64,000 bases of DNA from Piscinibacter sp. (GTDB lineage: Bacteria > Pseudomonadota > Gammaproteobacteria > Burkholderiales > Burkholderiaceae_C): positions 1 to 64,000 of the forward strand of contig JAHBZL010000002.1 in the NCBI GenBank assembly GCA_019635485.1. The letters are read 5' to 3'. Positions 62,196 through 64,000 of this stretch are shown here, piece after piece. Every line of letters begins with the position of its first letter. The first letter of the stretch is position 1. Made by a program: the position numbers and the translations under genes. Under the pieces are notes generated by a model that worked only from the letters and a program-made list of their open reading frames with translations, made no database searches and was not told the origin of the DNA.

Positions 62196-63287
62196 CTAGC
62201 GCGTGCAGGCGTCGATCACCTCGGCGACCAAGGCGTCGGGAGCGGGGCGCACGGCAGCCCGTCCCGGGGACTCGATCACGACGAAGCGGATCTCGCCGCC
62301 ATCGGCCTTCTTGTCGTGCCGCATCAGTTCGAGATAGCGCGCCGCCCCGAAGGACGGCCCCTGGACCGGCAGGCGGGCCCGCCGGATCAGTGCCGTGAGG
62401 CGTTGCGCGTAGGCCGCATCGACCAACCCGAGGCGCGCGGACAGTTCGACAGCCATCACCATGCCGCAGCCGACGGCCTCGCCATGCAGCCATTCGCCGT
62501 AGCCCAGCCCGGTCTCGATCGCATGACCGAAGGTGTGGCCGAAGTTGAGGATGGCGCGCAGACCCGATTCGCGCTCGTCCTGCGCGACCACCTCGGCCTT
62601 GATCTCGCAGGAACGACGCACGGCATGCGACAAGGCCGCCGGATCGAGGGCCATCAGGTCGTCCAGATGCTGTTCGATCCAGGCGAGGAAGCCGTCGTCG
62701 GCGATCGGCCCGTACTTGATCACCTCGGCCAAGCCGGCCGAGACCTCCCGGGGCGGCAGACTGGACAGCGTGTCCAGATCGGCGATCACCCGGACCGGCT
62801 GATGGAACGCGCCGATCATGTTCTTCCCCAGCGGATGGTTGATCGCCGTCTTGCCGCCGACCGACGAATCAACCTGCGCCAGCAGCGTGGTCGGCACCTG
62901 GACGAACGGGACCCCGCGCATGTAGCAAGCGGCGGCGAACCCGGTCAGATCACCGACGACGCCACCGCCCAGCGCGAACAGCACCGTCTTGCGATCGAAC
63001 CCACCGGCCAGCAGCGCATCGAAGACCCGGTTCAGCGTGAGCCAGTCCTTGTGCGCCTCGCCGTCCGGCAGTTCGAGCACCTCGACTCTGGCGTAGCGCC
63101 CACGCAGGGCGGCAGCGAGCGCCGCCGCGTAACGCGGTCCGACCGTGGTGTTGCTGACGATCAGGGCAGCCGCAGCGCGCGGCAGCCCGTCGAACGCCTC
63201 GGCGCGCCCGAGCAGCCCCTGCCCGATCAGGATGTCGTAGCCGCGCTCGCCGAGTTCGATCGGCACACCAACGGACGGGATGGTCAT
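62196..63287 (-). CDS. aroB: 3-dehydroquinate synthase
   Basis: 363 residues. Second step of the shikimate pathway. The NAD site is [13 protein letters not shown], followed by [24 protein letters not shown] and the zinc ligands in LAEVIKYG (Glu), [11 protein letters not shown] and [13 protein letters not shown] at 63287 is 17 bases after the aroK stop. The order pilQ-aroK-aroB-dgt-gltBD is common in betaproteobacteria; here the minor-pilin operon and a RAYT-like gene lie between dgt and gltB. Confidence 0.96.
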   Translation of the reverse strand: MTIPSVGVPIELGERGYDILIGQGLLGRAEAFDGLPRAAAALIVSNTTVGPRYAAALAAALRGRYARVEVLELPDGEAHKDWLTLNRVFDALLAGGFDRKTVLFALGGGVVGDLTGFAAACYMRGVPFVQVPTTLLAQVDSSVGGKTAINHPLGKNMIGAFHQPVRVIADLDTLSSLPPREVSAGLAEVIKYGPIADDGFLAWIEQHLDDLMALDPAALSHAVRRSCEIKAEVVAQDERESGLRAILNFGHTFGHAIETGLGYGEWLHGEAVGCGMVMAVELSARLGLVDAAYAQRLTALIRRARLPVQGPSFGAARYLELMRHDKKADGGEIRFVVIESPGRAAVRPAPDALVAEVIDACTR

Positions 63288-63304
63288 GGGCCGAAGTGTA
63301 GGCC

Positions 63305-63880
63305 TCAGGTACGACCCGGCCGCGGCTCGACGGGGGACGGCACGGTCGACGCATCGACCAGGCCGGCCAGTTCGAGCTGCATCAGGATCATGTTGACCAG
63401 CGTCGGCACCGAGGGTCGGCCGGTTTCGATCACGAAGTGCGCCGTCTGCCGGTACAGCGGGTCGCGCTCGGCGTACAGGTCGCGCAGCTTGCGCAGCGGA
63501 TCCGCCACCTGCAGGAGCGGCCGGTGGGTGTCGTGGCGCAGCCGGCGGAACAGCTCCTCGGGCGTCGAGCGCAGATACACCACCGTGGAGTGTTCTCGCA
63601 ACGCGCGGCGATTCGCCTCGCGCAGCACGGCACCGCCGCCCGTGGCGATCACGCCGTCCGGCCGTGCAGCTAGTTCGCCAATGACGTCCTGCTCGATGTC
63701 GCGGAAACGCGGCTCGCCTTCGCGCTCGAAGAAGACACGTATCGGGCAACCGATGCGACGTTCGATCTCGGCGTCGGCATCGACGAAAGCCAGGTTCAGT
63801 TGCCGTGCGAGGTGTCGTCCGACGGTGGACTTGCCACCGCCGGGCATGGCGACCAGGGAGATCGGACGGATCGGGTGCAC
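63305..63880 (-). CDS. aroK: Shikimate kinase
   Basis: 191 residues. The P-loop reads AMPGGGKST (11-19), with Ala in place of the usual first Gly. The shikimate-binding part has DADAEIERR (34-42) and FRD (59-61), the GGG motif is at 82-84, and the lid Arg lies in THRPLL. It phosphorylates shikimate. The start is GTG at 63880. The C-terminal 25 residues ([21 protein letters not shown]) are a short extension. It is the first gene of aroK-aroB-dgt. Confidence 0.93.
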   Translation of the reverse strand: MHPIRPISLVAMPGGGKSTVGRHLARQLNLAFVDADAEIERRIGCPIRVFFEREGEPRFRDIEQDVIGELAARPDGVIATGGGAVLREANRRALREHSTVVYLRSTPEELFRRLRHDTHRPLLQVADPLRKLRDLYAERDPLYRQTAHFVIETGRPSVPTLVNMILMQLELAGLVDASTVPSPVEPRPGRT

Positions 63881-63957
63881 GCGCGGGCCGCACGCCGACT
63901 CGGGCGCACGCTCAGGGCTGGACCCTGAAGCTTAGCGTGGCCGCGCGCCCAGGCGTC

Positions 63958-64000
63958 TCAAGGCGTCGTTGCCTCGCCTTCCTGGTTGGTCAGGGTCAGT
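63958..64000 (-). CDS. pilQ: C-terminal end of an upstream gene, probably pilQ
   Basis: The last 13 codons plus stop are visible, reading LTLTNQEGEATTP and then TGA; the rest is beyond the window. The secretin gene pilQ usually precedes aroK in betaproteobacteria, so this is the likely identity, but it rests on gene order only. The 77 bases to aroK hold a small hairpin, TCAGGG-CTGGA-CCCTGA (63912-63928), which may attenuate read-through. Confidence 0.4.
   Translation of the reverse strand, partial: LTLTNQEGEATTP

Overview
The window is high-GC DNA packed with short-spaced genes in a Burkholderiales-type order. hrcA/nadK/recN, rapZ, gltBD, a type IV pilus minor-pilin cluster and the run dgt-aroB-aroK-(pilQ) all point to a betaproteobacterium, most plausibly of the Rubrivivax/Leptothrix/Sphaerotilaceae kind. 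That placement is inferred from gene content and composition, not from a marker search. Every gap longer than about 200 bases between protein genes is explained; the largest holds the RNase P RNA.

Left part (1-14640). A truncated exported protein, a Bcr/CflA-type MFS exporter and a di-haem cytochrome c are followed by rnpB, a NYN-LOTUS putative RNase and pyrC. Next comes a minus-strand block of an unknown polytopic membrane protein, a MocA-like nucleotidyltransferase, and coxF, coxE, coxD, coxG, coxL, coxS and coxM. Immediately upstream lies a PAS-LytTR regulator that looks like RcoM, the haem CO sensor. CoxL carries the form I active-site motif AYRCSFR, so this is a genuine aerobic carbon monoxide dehydrogenase locus. 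A pair of direct repeats 21 bp apart between rcoM and coxM is a strong candidate operator. Expected logic: RcoM senses CO and switches on coxMSL (the enzyme); CoxG tethers it to the membrane; CoxD, CoxE, CoxF and the MocA-like protein build the Mo-Cu cofactor.

Middle (14750-33550). A 1-Cys peroxiredoxin, a glutamate/aspartate ABC importer (gltIJKL), aspartase and a LysR regulator form an acidic amino acid uptake and deamination group. After an Atm1-type exporter, a thioesterase and an SGNH hydrolase comes a beta-oxidation operon: TetR regulator with a perfect palindrome at its start, acyl-CoA dehydrogenase, DUF2147 protein, fused FadB-type enzyme, thiolase, alpha/beta hydrolase and enoyl-CoA hydratase.

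Right part (33670-64000). Housekeeping genes (HNH nuclease, glycine-zipper lipoprotein, DUF72, a CAT-anticodon tRNA that is probably tRNA-Ile2, fumC, hrcA, nadK, recN, rapZ, LON-domain protein, mutY, dynamin-like GTPase, gltD, gltB) lead to a decayed REP-associated transposase beside REP-like palindromes. Then come the pilus genes pilV-pilW-pilX-pilY1-pilE-fimT, dgt, aroB, aroK and the last codons of a probable pilQ.

A family of GC-rich double-hairpin repeats punctuates several operons (cox, glt, fad, nadK-recN). No CRISPR array, prophage or complete insertion sequence was seen.
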